Source of the DNA: Arabidopsis thaliana
Lineage: Eukaryota; Streptophyta; Magnoliopsida; Brassicales; Brassicaceae
Assembly (NCBI RefSeq): GCF_000001735.4
Contig: NC_003071.7
Location: 12,331,151 to 12,395,150, forward strand
Length of the DNA: 64,000 bases
Direction of reading: 5' to 3'
Under the pieces are notes generated by a model. It made no database searches. It was not told the DNA's origin and was given only the letters and a program-made list of their open reading frames with translations. Shown here in pieces: positions 20,507 to 33,930 of the stretch (within the stretch, counting starts at the first letter, position 1; every line of letters begins with the position of its first letter). The position numbers and the translations under genes were made by a program.

Positions 20507-23500
20507 AATAAAATAAGTGGAATCCTTCTAATAAATTATAGTAATAAATAAATAGAAATTAATTATTTAAAATGATGCTCAAATGTTTTTGTGGACCAAT
20601 TGCATGCGATCGTTCGTCTTTTTGGACATCAGGAAACAAGAAGACCGTATGACGTACTTCACGGTCCGCACAACACACACCACTTATTTCCACTTTATTA
20701 TCTCTACGCTCTTCCATTTCTTTGTTTTATTTTGTTAGGTCAAATGCTCGAGATCTTAAAACTTCGTATTAAATTATTATAATTTGTCTTTTAACAAAAA
20801 ATAATAATATAACTTTTAACTATTCTCTTAATAGTATTTTATGGAACACCAATCTTTACCTAAAAGAACTTAACACATACAAATCTCTTTACAGAATTTT
20901 CACGTTTGTTAGAAGAGACACGATATATAGCAAACTTTTGAAATATTAAAAATAATCGTCCCTTTATTAGATGTACTTGTGTTCCTGATTCAATGAGAAT
21001 AAAATTTACTAAAATGAGGTAATTAGGTTAAAGATATCAATAACTTGAGTTAGTTTTAGTTTTTTTTTGTTATTTATTAGCTAACGAGAACATTTAAGAT
21101 AAATCATATTTTGAAAATATAAACGTAAGTTTCTGTTTGCTTCCAATTTTTTTTTTTTTTTTTAAATTGCGCTTCAATTTCGGTTCCGATTTCGACTCCA
21201 AAGTGGAAATGATAATCTTCGGTACAACTTAGATTACATGTTTAATTAATATATATTGACAAAATTAGTAATTATAGATTAACTACTATTGGGGATGTCT
21301 TTTCAGGTTAGGTAAAGATAGAACCTCCAGATAACAAGAATTAGAAAAAAAAAAAAAAAAAAATTAAGATAAAACCAAAGACCATACACGTAATCATTTA
21401 TAAACTTTTATAATAAAAAAAACATTAGAAAGTAAGTATTAACCAAAATGTATACTTTTTGTTGCAATTTGAGTAGAAACTCTCAATTGGATTACACCAA
21501 AAGGAGCAATTAGACCAGTTGTGTGCGAAACAAAACAAAAATTCCTAAATGGACAACAGCTTAACTAAAAGATATGTAAATATATATAAATGAGAAACGA
21601 GGAAATAAATTTTATATTACATTAGGAGACAATTTTAATTTGTAGAGTAGTTTAAATGGGACAGAAGAGTTTGAGACGTCAAAAGCTTCATGTTTTTAAA
21701 GTAGTTTGACCTATACGATGCCCCCTATCTGGAAAACTAATTCATCCTTTTCTCTGCATGCAACTTGTGGCAAAACAAATTATGATTAATTTCGGTTTAT
21801 TCTTGGTTTGGTTAACCGGGTGGTGCTAAATCACACACCAACAATCAATATAGCCAAGAAAAAAACTATTACAAGAGATCACCAACAAAATTATAATGTT
21901 AGGACTTGAAGCTGAACTGCCAACAACACCACTTCTTGCCAAAAACGCTAGTACATATAAGCTCAATAATCTAAATTCACCTCAGGAATCAGATTGCTCA
22001 AGTTTTGGATGTATACCTTGAGTTAAGAGAGAAATTCGAATCCAGCCAAGATTGGAAAGGATAACTCTATTCTCTGTTTAGTTTCTTTGCAATTTTTGGA
22101 AAAGATCTAGGGTTTGATAGTTTTGTTTTGTTTTTGACATGTCGTGAATGTGCAAGGCCACATTAATTTTTAGATTGCCTTAAGCCTTCATTGACCTTGG
22201 CACGGCACTTACCTCCTTGTCGTCTCTTTTCTTTTCGATCCGTGCCATTTCTTTGTCATTTAAATTGGATACTCTAGTAGTATAAACTTGATTTTAAGTA
22301 AACTAGAACAGTACATTCTCTACAAAAAATATTTGAAGAAGACAGACAGATATGCGAACGCCTAAAACTTCTGTATATCTGCTGTGTTAGCTGTCTAATT
22401 TTTTCTCTTGCAACGGATATTCGTCATATTAAACGAGAATGTAATTGCTCACGTATCCTTATCCACATATTTCATAGCCCAAGGCCCAAGCCAACACAAA
22501 TCATTTTGTTTTAAGCCCACACAGTTCTTTGACCATAAATAAACCACACAACCACGAAATCGGGAGTCCAATTGATACTTGAACACCGAAAGTGAAGTTC
22601 ACATAATCAATCACTTGTATATAAAGCTTCCTTTTTGGTCAACTAATTACTATACTGAGAGTACTCAAGAAATCAAAATGGTCCAGAATAAATACTTTTG
22701 TTATCTCGCCAACAAAACTCTTAACAATTACTTTTGAGTTAATTAGTTTGGATTTTATCTCAGGATATCCAACTTTTGTAAAAGAAGTGTTAATACTTAA
22801 ATTTCTCTCGCACACAAAAAAGAAATGAGAATCTTTCACGTGAAGATGCAGCTTTTTTCGTATTGAGTGTGTTTCATTCCATGCCTAAAGAAGTCTTGTG
22901 ATATATGATTTACACCAATAATTTTTTCTTTATTGGATTTTTCTTTTCTCTGTAAGTTCAATATAGCCACTGTACAATTCAGATTTTTGTCTTTTTTTTT
23001 TTAATAAGTTTTTGTTAAGCGAAAAGTTAAATATATTTACTACCGATATACTACTTGATTAGTGGTTCACATTATACATTAAAAAATGTGGAAACTCGTG
23101 ATATAAAATATCTTACCGACAAATACAAAATAAAAAGGTGTAAGAACAAAACACTGTCTAAGCCTGCAAGCCTCGAATAAAAACAATGTACCTTTTTTTT
23201 AATATCGAGTAAAAACCGTGAATATCAACTGAAAACAAATCATTCTTTCAAAATGGTTATTCTTGAACCAAAATTTTTTAAATTGTTACCATTCCAATTA
23301 TAACTTCTCTATCAATGTTTAAGCATTACAGAATCGAAATAAAAAAAGAGAATTAAAGAGAGCAATTTCAAGATAATACATAATTTCATAGTTGGACTAC
23401 ATAACTGAACCGGGAAATCGCATACTAAACCAATCAAAATCAGACTAACCAAACAAAAGCATTAGAAGATCAGTCCGATGTTACGACAATAACCCTAGAA

Positions 23501-23513
23501 CATGGCCGAAACA

Positions 23514-24263
23514 TTAGTGGCAGAAGATGACTTTGAGCTCTCTAGGAGAAGCACAGTCATGCATAAGCGAAGGACTATCATGAGCAAAAGTGAAACTCGA
23601 AGGACACGCATGCTTAAAGAACAGCGAATGGCTCGAAGCTTTACACGTGTTAGGGCTATTGTAATGACCACGACAACACAGCTCGTCTGTATGGAAAGCC
23701 TCACACCCACTCTTACAAGCCACCACGTGTCCACTGTGTGACCGGACCTGAAGATGAGCCGGACACGTTTTTATTAGATCTTCACGACAACCAACGACAG
23801 GACAGACACCATGGCCTTCGTGAGGAGTCACGGTCATCGGAACATTGTAACCGTCAACGAGAGAGACACCGTAAGAGGAGAAGTCGTGGTGACCACCGTG
23901 GTGGAGGTCGAACTGAGCTAGAGAAGCTGGTGGTGCCCCGCCGAGACCGTTGCATTCCAGGCGGTTTCCGCAGTCTCCGGTGAGGCAGGAGAATTTTCCG
24001 TTGTAGTGGGCACACCAGGTTCTGGCCCAGATGCGACCGGACCAGTGTGTGGTTGGAACGTTGAAGGAGCGGTGAGTGAAAGTTGGGAGAGCGAAGCCAC
24101 CTTTCTCTAGGACGGGGTGGCCGGCGTTGGGTTGAATGGCTGGCCAGACAGTGAAGGGACAGTTGTTGACGACGGTGAGGAAGAGACGGGAAGTGTCTAC
24201 GGCGGAGGAGAAGGAGATGAGGAGGAGGAAGGAGGCGGCGAGAGGAAGAGAGGTTTTAGCCAT
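23514..24263 (-). CDS. Thaumatin-like (osmotin-like) secreted protein
   Basis: A single exon of 249 residues. A hydrophobic signal peptide (about residues 5-21) is followed by the thaumatin fold. All 16 cysteines of the long form are present, and GRIWARTWC (residues 76-84) and SLVDGYN (134-140) match the family. Such proteins are apoplastic or cell-wall proteins related to PR-5; some bind glucans or inhibit fungi, others act in development. The acidic-cleft Glu normally found in the AEF motif is Gln117 here (AQF), and a His-rich stretch HHGGHH lies at 121-126. Antifungal activity should therefore not be assumed. There is no C-terminal extension or anchor. Probably At2g28790 from memory. Confidence 0.93.
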   Translation of the reverse strand: MAKTSLPLAASFLLLISFSSAVDTSRLFLTVVNNCPFTVWPAIQPNAGHPVLEKGGFALPTFTHRSFNVPTTHWSGRIWARTWCAHYNGKFSCLTGDCGNRLECNGLGGAPPASLAQFDLHHGGHHDFSSYGVSLVDGYNVPMTVTPHEGHGVCPVVGCREDLIKTCPAHLQVRSHSGHVVACKSGCEAFHTDELCCRGHYNSPNTCKASSHSLFFKHACPSSFTFAHDSPSLMHDCASPRELKVIFCH

Positions 24264-25518
24264 TGTGTAGCTTTTGGTGTGAAAGGTGTGCCAATGCGAC
24301 GTGTGTGTATATAAGCTAAAGTATTTTTCGATATGCATACATTTTTTGGAGTGACGAAAATACCCTTTGGATGTTTTGGGTGGTTAGGCAATGAATTTAG
24401 CATGTGGGTTTAAGGAGGCGAAGGGCTTTAATGTCAGTTTAAAAGAGATGAATATTGGATTCTATTTCTATGAGTCAAAAGCTTGAAAGCTCTTTAAAGA
24501 ATAAAATGATGGCATGTGGTTTGTGACTAACGAAGCTTTGTTTCCTTCATTGGTAAACTAATCCTAATGTGTGTTTTTGGTAAATAGCACTATTTCGGAT
24601 GGTTGAAAAATAACATATTCTGAAAATATTAGGCAGATATATTAATTTTTAGCTGTTTCCAACAGTTTTGCTTTTCTAGGATAGTAAGCATTCACATATG
24701 TAATGTTTACAAGTTACAATGAGTAAACCATAATGCAAACATTTTAGATGGACCGATTGATTTATGTGTTCTAAACTTCTAAACCTATTGAAATGTACAC
24801 TCTATTACATGCTATGTGACTCATGATTGTAACAACATGACAACTTTCTCTGAATATTAGTGTAATGTGGCTACACTGACAAGTTATATTCGTTCAGATT
24901 AGTAACAGGGTTCTTTGACAAACACATCAAAACGACAAACACCAAACGACAACACGACAAAACAAGATGTCTTTTGTCTACTTGTACAACTTCGAGAATT
25001 TGAAAATCGTGTAACCATATCTTGGGCCTCAGCCCAATCCAAATCGTAATATTTTTACCTCTCTCTATTTTATCCATGCCAATCCAAAGAACAATGCTTC
25101 TTTGTCAGGAAGTAATTGTTGTTTATTCATGGGGAATCGTTGTCTCGTTTATTGCACAAATTACTATACTACTTGATTCACATTTACCATTTTTATAAGC
25201 TGACAAAGCTAATAAAAGCACCAAACAAATAGATTGCAAGTTTACAACAACGAAATGCTAACAAAACTGAAGCGGGCATGTTGAAAAGTCATAATAGTAC
25301 ACACATTTACGTTAATACATTTATAATAAGATGAATCACATAAACAATTTACTTTGATCAACTACTGCTTTTAACTTTAGAATGACCTTTTTGTGCCCTA
25401 ATATTAGATAATTACCGGACATGGTGTATGCAAATATATATCAAAAGATCAAACTAAGGAACAAGATTCAAATCTCTCTCTTTTCTCTTCCTTACTTGCA
25501 ATTTCGTTTGCTTTGGTT
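24264..25518. other. Intergenic between the thaumatin-like gene and ALB3
   Basis: Promoter-side DNA of the thaumatin-like gene and the 3' flank of ALB3. A palindromic TTGGGC-CTCA-GCCCAA occurs at about 25022-25037. No further gene is seen. Confidence 0.5.
24308..24314 (-). promoter_or_regulatory. TATA box of the thaumatin-like gene
   Basis: A minus-strand TTATATA motif about 45 bp upstream of the start codon, implying a very short leader. Confidence 0.55.
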
Positions 25519-28008
25519 CTATACAGTGCGTTTCCGCTTCGATCTTTTGCTTCTTCGTTGGCCAACCTCAGGAAGCGGCTTGCTTGTTGTGCTCGAAGCT
25601 AACGCTCCTTCACGAGCCTCTTCTTCCTCATCATCAGACCCTTCTTCTGATTCAGACTGAGATTCTTCTACCAATTCAACTGTATCTTTCGCAACCGCCT
25701 TGTTCTTCTTGCTGCGCTTCTCTTGCTCTTTTAATTGTCTAAATCTGTTGTGATCCAATATACATTTATCAGAAATAACAAACTTGTAAGAAAAACGCTT
25801 CGTATTGAGAGATATAATCTCCACTAGACTCGGGATTCACTTACCTTTCGCCAGCATCGTCAGGCTGAGCAATAGATCTCTTTGCTCGTCCCGCACTTAT
25901 TATTTTGCTTGCGTTTTCATCCATATTTGGCTTTGCACCACCTAGTTTACGCAGATATACTTGTTGGGCGGTACTAAGTACATTATTTGTGAGCCTAAAA
26001 CCATAGGATGGTTTAACATAAGCAGTAGCATAATAAAAAGGGAAAAAATAAAACTCAGATCCTACCAATAAACACAGTCATATACAATAATATTGATGTT
26101 ACAAAATGTAGTCACACTAGATGATTCCTTATCAAACAAGCTTCGTATTCCTCGAAATTCTAACCCGTCTTACGTACATTTTGAGAATGAAGCCATCTAG
26201 GTTAATTACTAGAGAAAATCTTTCTTATACTCCATTTAATGAGTAGATCAAGGGCATGGATAAAACAGTTAGATGAGAAGTTTCAAGGAGAGGGAAACCA
26301 ACCAGTAAATAGATAGTCCTGATGGGACAGACAATGCAAAGTAACCGATCATGAGTGGAAGAAACTTGAAAACAAGAAGCGTATTCTTCTGTGCAGGATC
26401 ATCAGTCTGACAAAAGAAATTAAATTCGGTTTCAGAACAATCATATCAAATTGTTTAAGTAACAGGAAAAATAAAAGAAACTTGTGTTTATTTCTCACTT
26501 GAGGAGGCTTCATAATTTCCATTGACACATACTGGGAGGCAATAAGTAGAACAGGTAGAACAAGATAAGCTACAGTGTCATACCATCCCAATGGTGGATG
26601 CCCGTCCTGCACCACCGAACGATATTAGACACCAATTTGATAAAGGTTCATTGCACAGCAAAAGACTCAGTTGTATGAAATTTTTTAGTATAAAGATAAG
26701 TATCAAATGAGAAAACGTATTCACATAAAGTTTTTTTCTTCCATTACCACAAACGGAAAAAGCCACGAAATGCCGGATCCACTCTGCCGAGCAGCTATAG
26801 ATGTTGGTCCACCCAGAGATGGAATCCAAAAGAAACCTTCTGTAAACAATCCCTACAAAAAAAAAGTTTTTAGAACAATTAGTAGTTGAAAGAGACAAAC
26901 TTATCCGGTCTCTAGCGAAATCAGTAGTTGAAAGAGACATAAGGTATATGTACCTCGTTGGCCACGTTAGAGAGAGCTTGGTATAAACCAATCCAAACTG
27001 GTATGGTTGCTAAAGTTGGTAAGCAACCTAACATAAAAAAAACAATAATGTGCATATGTCACCACAATTCAGGAAGGGAATACAAAACTCGTAACTTCTA
27101 AAAGAAAGTACCTGCCAACGGATTAACACCAGCTTGTTTATACAATCGCGATGTCTCTAGTTGTATCCTCTCCTATATATCCAAAAACAGAACAAACAAA
27201 TCAGACTCGTCATCCACAAGTAACTCATTCTCTATCCAAAGAAACTCACCTGATTTCCTGCGTAACGTTGTTGAATCGCTTTGATTTTCGGTTGAAGATT
27301 TTGCATCGCTAGTGTTGATTCAACCTAAAGGATTCCAAAACAAAAGCAATGCTCAAAAATTCTCAACCAACATGCCAAAATTGAATCAAAGTGACAAGAG
27401 GAGCTGCAAAATTCAACTAATCACACTCACTAACCTGTTGCTTAGTCAAAGGATACGTCGCTGCTTTGACGATAATCGTAAGCAAGATAATCGCAAATCC
27501 ATAAGCATAAGGTACATGAACCGCTGATAATCCATCCTTCAAAATCTAAAAATCCAAACCAAAAAACTTAAGCTACAAATACAATTTCCAGAATTCTACA
27601 CACAGAGATCGAAATTAGCAGCTTAAAACTCACCTTAAGAACCAATTCCATAGCATCGGAGATAAAACCAAACCAACCACCACTCTTCTGCACGGCGGAT
27701 GAATCAGTAGTTACGACGGAATCAGCACCAACAACGGCGGCGTCAGCTATTGTATAGAGAAGAGATTCAGCTCTGGTGAAAATCGCTCCGATGTCTACAG
27801 ATGAATCCAAGCCATGGAAAGGAGGAATCTCGTTTAAGCTGAATCGTACGGTGGTTGAAGTAGTGAAGAGTTTGTTATTATTACTCCGGTATGGAAGAAA
27901 TTGAGCGGTTCCTCCTCCTCCTACTCCACTGTGACGGAGAGATGACGACGGTTTAATCAACGGTGAACCGAAGAATGAAGATGGAGACGAGACTAGAACT
28001 CTCGCCAT
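25519..28008 (-). CDS. ALB3: Thylakoid membrane insertase ALBINO3
   Basis: Inserts light-harvesting and other proteins into the thylakoid membrane together with the chloroplast SRP. Ten exons join to exactly 462 residues: 27634-28008, 27435-27545, 27250-27324, 27112-27172, 26954-27027, 26748-26852, 26499-26606, 26303-26406, 25845-25994 and 25519-25744. A Ser-rich transit peptide comes first, then the YidC/Oxa1/Alb3 core with five hydrophobic segments (about residues 130-345). The stromal tail follows, with basic motifs (AKRSIAQ...KEQEKRSKK) and a terminal SKRSKRKRTV that in the family contact cpSRP43, plus an acidic block between them. An acceptor six bases farther downstream at exon 10 would remove two residues. 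I recognised the protein directly. Confidence 0.96.
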
Positions 28009-28240
28009 TGGAGCTTGAGAGGAGGATGAGAAGAGACGAAGAAGAAGATAGAGATTTTTATTTTTTTATTTTGTAAATTTTTTTCTGGATTTATCTTTTT
28101 TTGAAAATAAATTGGAAAATGAAAATGAGAGACGAAGCTGGTGATCGCGCGTGGTGGAGATTACATCCAGTCATAGGAGTCCACGTGGACATGTATCTAA
28201 CGTGGGATATATCGGTGCTTTTTGTAGTTTGGGCTTATTA

Positions 28241-28247
28241 GGGCCCA
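28241..28247 (-). promoter_or_regulatory. Site II element (TGGGCCC) upstream of ALB3
   Basis: TGGGCCC on the minus strand, about 235 bp upstream of the ALB3 start. Site II motifs bind TCP factors and are common in promoters of organelle-biogenesis genes. Inference from one motif. Confidence 0.4.
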
Positions 28248-29101
28248 TTTTAGAAACAGGCCTGCTTAACTTAATAGGCTTAATTACCAATCCATCAATC
28301 TCCAAGCTCAATGCATGGATCACTTCCCCAACACAAAATAAAACTGAAAGCATACAAAATAGAAACCGATTTAGAAAATACTTTATGTAAATACTTTTCT
28401 ATAAAAATCAAATCTCGAATGCTTTGTGAATGTATGGTAAGCTTTTCCACAAAATATATATAATTGTGAAGAAAAAGCTGCGTACTCTCTTTCAATTAGT
28501 TGACATCGAATCTGATTCTCACACCACCACCTTTCTTACTTTTATTTCTTGTCATTATCACTTTCTTTCCACGTTTTATATTATGTAGTTTTTATAAACA
28601 AAAAAACAAATGAACTAATCTGAAACATTTATCGAGAACCTATACACAACCCTAAAAAGGTAAGCTTGAGTCATAGGACTTAACTTCCCAAAGCCATAAT
28701 CCGGTTCCCAAATCTTCATAACTTACGAAATAGTAAGTGATTACAAGGCCTTTAAAGATTAATCCCACAAAGAAAATGTATTTAACACTAGAGCTTGATC
28801 GATGTCTATAATGAGTTCAGCCTAAATAATGGTCGTAAATAATGCTCTCTAACGTAAGATAGTTATAAATTACGCTTTGAGTCCCAAGTCTAGTGGAAAA
28901 AACAAATGGGATAGAATTTTCATGCTTTTAGGGAATTAAATGTGACCGCAAATGGGACTAAGTAAAATCTTTTGGATAATGATCTCTAGTGTTGTATAGA
29001 TTTTAGGATCCTAATCTCTCAGTTAATAAGCAAAAAGAACAAGGTTTAAATGTTCATAGAGGGATTCGTTCCTTAATCTCTAGCTCAGATCGATAGCTTC
29101 A

Positions 29102-29160
29102 AAACCTATAATCAATAATCTCTCAATAATTTTTTACCAAAAAAAACAAACCTATAATCA
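29102..29160 (+). repeat. Micro poly(A) insertion with 13-bp target-site duplication
   Basis: AAACCTATAATCA occurs at 29102-29114 and 29148-29160, flanking 33 bases that end TTTTTACC then A8 and C. Confidence 0.6.
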
Positions 29161-29465
29161 CCGGCTCGCTCTAAGTGCACACCCATACGTTTATGTGATG
29201 TAATATTCAACAAAACATAGCTAACGTTATGAGTTTTTTTAAGCATCATACTGAATTAAATATCTTCCACATTGTTTTCAAGAATCATCCACCGTTCCTC
29301 AATTATATTTCACACGTCACGATCATATATAGACCTATACCAAATACTATATATAGAAATTAAATTTAAAGTTGTTTTGAAAATAATTATATTTGTTATT
29401 ATTATTTTTCGTTGTGAAATAATTATTTATTTCATAATTTGTTTTTTAACATAAATTTTTGATAG

Positions 29466-29519
29466 AAATGATGATGTTGTAAGTTTGACAAAAAAAATAA
29501 AAAAAATGATGATGTTGTA
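29466..29519 (+). repeat. Micro poly(A) insertion with 16-bp target-site duplication
   Basis: AAATGATGATGTTGTA occurs at 29466-29481 and 29504-29519. The 22 bases between are AGTTTGAC then A8-T-A5. GTTTGAC is also the sequence just before the tail of the LINE at 528-1661. Confidence 0.68.
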
Positions 29520-30160
29520 TTTTTTTCTTAATTTTATATGACAACGAACGATTAAGAGTTCGTATTTATTGTTTTATAACATAACGACGTCGACACAGAA
29601 CTTTCAAGGCTAAACTCACTTTTTGATGGAGACGTAAGAATAATTTATGGGTAATAACTCATTAATTTGTTACTAAATAGAAATTATTTCTCTAAAATGC
29701 TTTTCAATTCATATACAAAGGATACATAGGAAAATTATAAAAAGTAATATTTGTATGTACGGACCATCAGAATAATAACGTAATATTTTTTAATCAGGTT
29801 GCATATTACCTCGGGCTTCCATTGATTAATGGGTGCATAAGTAATTAAGTAAATTCATATGCAAAGTTAAGAGTGGTACAAATTATAACCGCATATGCGT
29901 TCTTTAAAAAAGTAATTATGAAAATTTGTTCGGCAGATGAAGCAAATGATTAGTACACCTATGCCAAATCTTAAAAAATTAGAATGGAAAGCGATATATG
30001 AAATTGAACGTAGTCATATTGAATTCGTAATCGAGACTTTCACTATTGTTTTTAAGAATGTTTGGACGAGAAAGAAGCTCATAAAGCAATAAATTAGTTA
30101 ACGTTCATAATTGAAGCATTGACACCAGGAGAGAAAAAAAGAGCAATTCATTGCTTCCCT

Positions 30161-30163
<3 letters not shown>

Positions 30164-30201
<38 letters not shown>
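30164..30201 (+). repeat. Poly(A) run of 38
   Basis: Uninterrupted A tract. No target-site duplication or upstream element body was found, so its origin is unknown. Confidence 0.9.
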
Positions 30202-30204
<3 letters not shown>

Positions 30205-32530
30205 GATATTTGTGGATAAAGAGTTAAAAGAAATTGTTTCGTCATTTTTTTCTGTCATAATTTCGTCAACTTTTTGTTTAACAATATGCATTATATAAAT
30301 TTTATTAATAATAGTAACACATAGACACGATTGTAGCATAAACCACTAAAATACATGGTTTCAGTGTATCTAAGCTTTTGACATGTAGAAGTTCTACGTT
30401 TTTCATGATAAATTCGAAAAATTATTGAGAAATGATATATGGTCAAAATGAAGAAAAAAAGAGAGAAGATAACAACAAAATGGAGAAGGACAAGAGCACA
30501 AAAGAGATGAGTGGGATTATGAAAAGGTTTGCTGATGATTTCATGCATGATCAACTAACGTTAAAGATTATTTGTTTTTAGGGTAATAATACAACATATA
30601 CGCCATTTTAGGCAATCTCTTTCTGAAAAAGATGTTCGCATTTATATACGAAACGACTGATTATTAAAGATATATACTACATACAACAAAATCGTTAGGG
30701 AAAAGTAAAAGAGAAGATAAAATGTAGAGACAATTTGAAAGATCTCTTCTTTGTTCTTCTTTTGAAAATAAAAATAAAAGTAGACATAAAATAGAAGTTG
30801 TAAATGACAGGTTTCATCTTTTTCATGCTTTTTTTTCCCTTTCTTTACGTCGTTTGATACCGAGTAAAGTTATTTTCATACTAAGATTCAGTCATTATTC
30901 TTGTTAGAGTTATTGTTCTTATATATTGAAATATTAATATCAATAGGAAACGAGATTAGTATCATAGTTTTTTAATGATGACGTAGAACATTTATATTTC
31001 ATTGAATAGTTAATAGTAGACAATCAATGGTTGTTTTATTGTGAATTTGGTTCACCCCTTTCATTTGTTTTATTGCAAGATTACAAGCTTATATATGTTT
31101 GCAATCAACAAGATAATTAATATATTCAAAAAAGATTCATATAAGAGATAAAACCATCGCCATGAAGATATCTAATGAACGAAGACGAAAACGACAGATC
31201 AGGGACAAGCCTACTCTTGAGTCTTGACCCACAAAGATACCCTAATTAAGCTTTCATGATTACGGATCTATATGATAATGAACCCTATTAAGCAAAGTTA
31301 ATTTATACTTAGCCATCAACGTACATATATATTTCCAATAATAAATGCAAATAAAAATGATAATTATGACAAATTAACCAAAAGTTAAGTTAGCAATGGA
31401 CCTTGGCGTTTTAAATATTGGCATGGTTAGCAAATAGCATACAAATATATGAAATGATAGCCTGAAAATCTAGTAATATTATTTTTATTTTAGTTTATAA
31501 GGCTCATCCATTACTTTTTATAAAAATGCCTTTATTCTGTTTACTGAAAAAAAAATCTTTTAACATAGTTTTGTCAATTTAAAATTCTGACTGACACAAA
31601 AATGTAAGTGTAACCAAAACAGAAAAGTGCGATATAATATTAAAAATATATAGTTACTGATAAAAAGTCATACTATTTAGTTCAGCATTTTACAATTTCA
31701 AAATAACAAGATTCCCAACATAAAAATTGCTGAACCAGAAAGCACGACTATAGCTAGATCTAATGACTAGAATGACCAAAGATATGATTTTCATTTGTGA
31801 GAAAAAAAGAAAGAAAGAAAGAGTTAAATTTGTTTGATTGCACAACTTTTTCGAAAGTCCCTCTTATCACTAAACCAATTCTGAAATGTTCACAAACTTG
31901 TTTTACTTAATGGTAAAGATAAAGCTAAAATAGTATTTTATTAATAAACACATTGCTTAAAGCAAATCAAGGTCTTTGACTCTTTTGGTTGTCACTTAGA
32001 ATTAATGTCTTCAATTATCTATTCATCTAGGTCCCTCTTATTTCTTCATACTTAGACCTTGTAAATCATATGTATACATATGTGGTATTTTCTAACAAAA
32101 ATCATATATTATAGATATTATTCGACAGAGGGAACCTTATAGGCGAAGAAACGTCCCTCCACTCAAACCCTAAAAAGAGAATCACAAAAATAATAATATT
32201 AATACATAAGCATATACAAATAATGCATGAGAGTGGAAAATATATATAAGAAAAGAAATAAAGCATAAGAACATGACCCATGTTTAGAAAAGCATTATGT
32301 TCTCACTTTATCTTTGTGCTCCTTCACTATCATCATCTTCTCTCTAAACCTCTATCTTCTCTCTTTCTCTTTTGGTTCTGTGCTCGATCTCCTCACATCT
32401 CTCTTTAACCTTTGGTTCCCTTCTTTCGTTTTTATATGATTCTCCCACCATTTTTGTTCTTTTGAGTTTTAAAGATCCATCAAACTTTATTAAAGAAAGA
32501 AGAACAAAGAGATAAAAGGGAAGAAGAACA

Positions 32531-33930
32531 ATGGTTTTCTCATCCGTCTCAAGCTTTTTAGATCCACCAATTAATTGGCCACAGGTTCTTTGATCTTCCA
32601 TTATACCTAATTCTCTCTTTCTCTACTTTCTTTTTGTGTGATTTTTACCGCTCTTAAATTCTTCATTGATTGTTTTGATTCTTATATTAATAATTTTGAT
32701 TCATTTTTTCTAAAAGATATATTCCTATTCTCATCTTCATTCATCTTTAAGCTCTTCTTTTTTCAAAGTTCCAAAACATATTCATGGTATTTCTTGCTTT
32801 ATAATCTCACCTATATATAGACCATTTACATACTATACGGTTTACATAAAGAAAAACAAACAATTTTGATTGAAACCAAAGATTGAATTAGAAGTTTCTA
32901 CATGTTGTTCTTTCTTGTATTGTGTGATTAAATTCCTTTTTGTTTGTTTGTTTGTTTGCAGTCTGCGAATCCAAATAACCATCCTCATCATCATCAGCTA
33001 CAAGAAAATGGAAGTTTAGTTAGTGGCCACCACCAAGTACTCTCTCACCACTTCCCACAAAACCCTAACCCTAACCACCACCATGTTGAGACAGCAGCCG
33101 CCACCACCGTTGATCCGAGCAGTCTCAATGGCCAGGCGGCTGAGAGAGCGAGGCTAGCTAAGAACTCTCAGCCGCCAGAGGGAGCCCTAAAGTGTCCTCG
33201 ATGTGACTCAGCCAATACCAAGTTCTGTTACTTCAACAACTACAACCTCACGCAGCCACGCCACTTCTGCAAAGCTTGCCGTCGCTACTGGACACGTGGC
33301 GGTGCCTTGAGGAACGTACCTGTCGGTGGTGGCTGCCGGAGGAATAAGAAGGGTAAATCCGGAAATTCAAAGTCTTCCTCTTCCTCTCAGAACAAGCAGT
33401 CAACGTCTATGGTCAACGCTACAAGCCCTACTAATACTAGTAATGTCCAGCTCCAAACAAATAGCCAATTCCCATTTTTGCCCACTCTACAAAACCTCAC
33501 TCAACTTGGTGGTATTGGTTTAAACTTAGCCGCCATTAATGGAAATAATGGTGGAAATGGTAACACTAGCTCAAGTTTCTTGAATGACTTAGGGTTTTTT
33601 CATGGTGGTAACACTTCAGGTCCGGTCATGGGTAACAACAACGAGAATAACCTAATGACTTCTCTTGGATCATCCAGCCACTTTGCTTTGTTCGATCGAA
33701 CCATGGGATTATATAATTTCCCTAACGAGGTAAATATGGGATTATCTTCTATTGGTGCTACTAGGGTTTCTCAAACTGCTCAGGTGAAAATGGAGGACAA
33801 CCATTTGGGTAATATAAGCCGCCCGGTTTCGGGGTTGACATCTCCAGGGAATCAATCCAATCAATATTGGACCGGTCAAGGTCTCCCCGGTTCTTCATCT
33901 AACGATCATCATCACCAGCATCTTATGTGA
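32531..33930 (+). CDS. DOF2.2: Dof-type zinc finger transcription factor
   Basis: Nuclear, plant-specific transcription factor binding AAAG-core sites. Two exons: a short first exon (32531-32584, [18 protein letters not shown]) and 32962-33930, giving 340 residues. The split just after WPQ is typical of this Dof group. The intron ends in (TTTG)n just before the acceptor. The Dof domain spans about residues 94-148, with zinc ligands Cys96, Cys99, Cys121 and Cys124, preceded by a His/Pro/Asn-rich region. A Ser-rich, then Asn/Gly-rich, then His-rich tail probably serves activation. Which Dof member this is rests on map memory (At2g28810), so the symbol is less certain than the family. Confidence 0.9.

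Larger units (their letters stand above)
12132..23513. other. Gene-poor AT-rich region (about 11 kb)
   Basis: No convincing protein gene was found; the open frames are short, biased and unlike known families. It contains the mobile-element traces listed separately (micro poly(A) insertions, a Helitron 3' end, a Tourist-like MITE) and several short tandem duplications. A slightly GC-richer stretch at about 13080-13320 has no frame or known motif. Unannotated non-coding RNAs cannot be excluded from sequence alone. Confidence 0.5.
28248..32530. other. Intergenic between ALB3 and the Dof gene
   Basis: AT-rich DNA with no supported gene. It contains two micro poly(A) insertions (29102-29160, 29466-29519) and a 38-base poly(A) run (30164-30201). 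The last few hundred bases (about 32270-32530, CT-rich) are probably the promoter and leader of the Dof gene. Confidence 0.5.

Noticed and set aside
30164..30201. Long poly(A) as a retro-insertion tail
   Set aside because: No direct repeat could be found on both sides and no element body precedes it.
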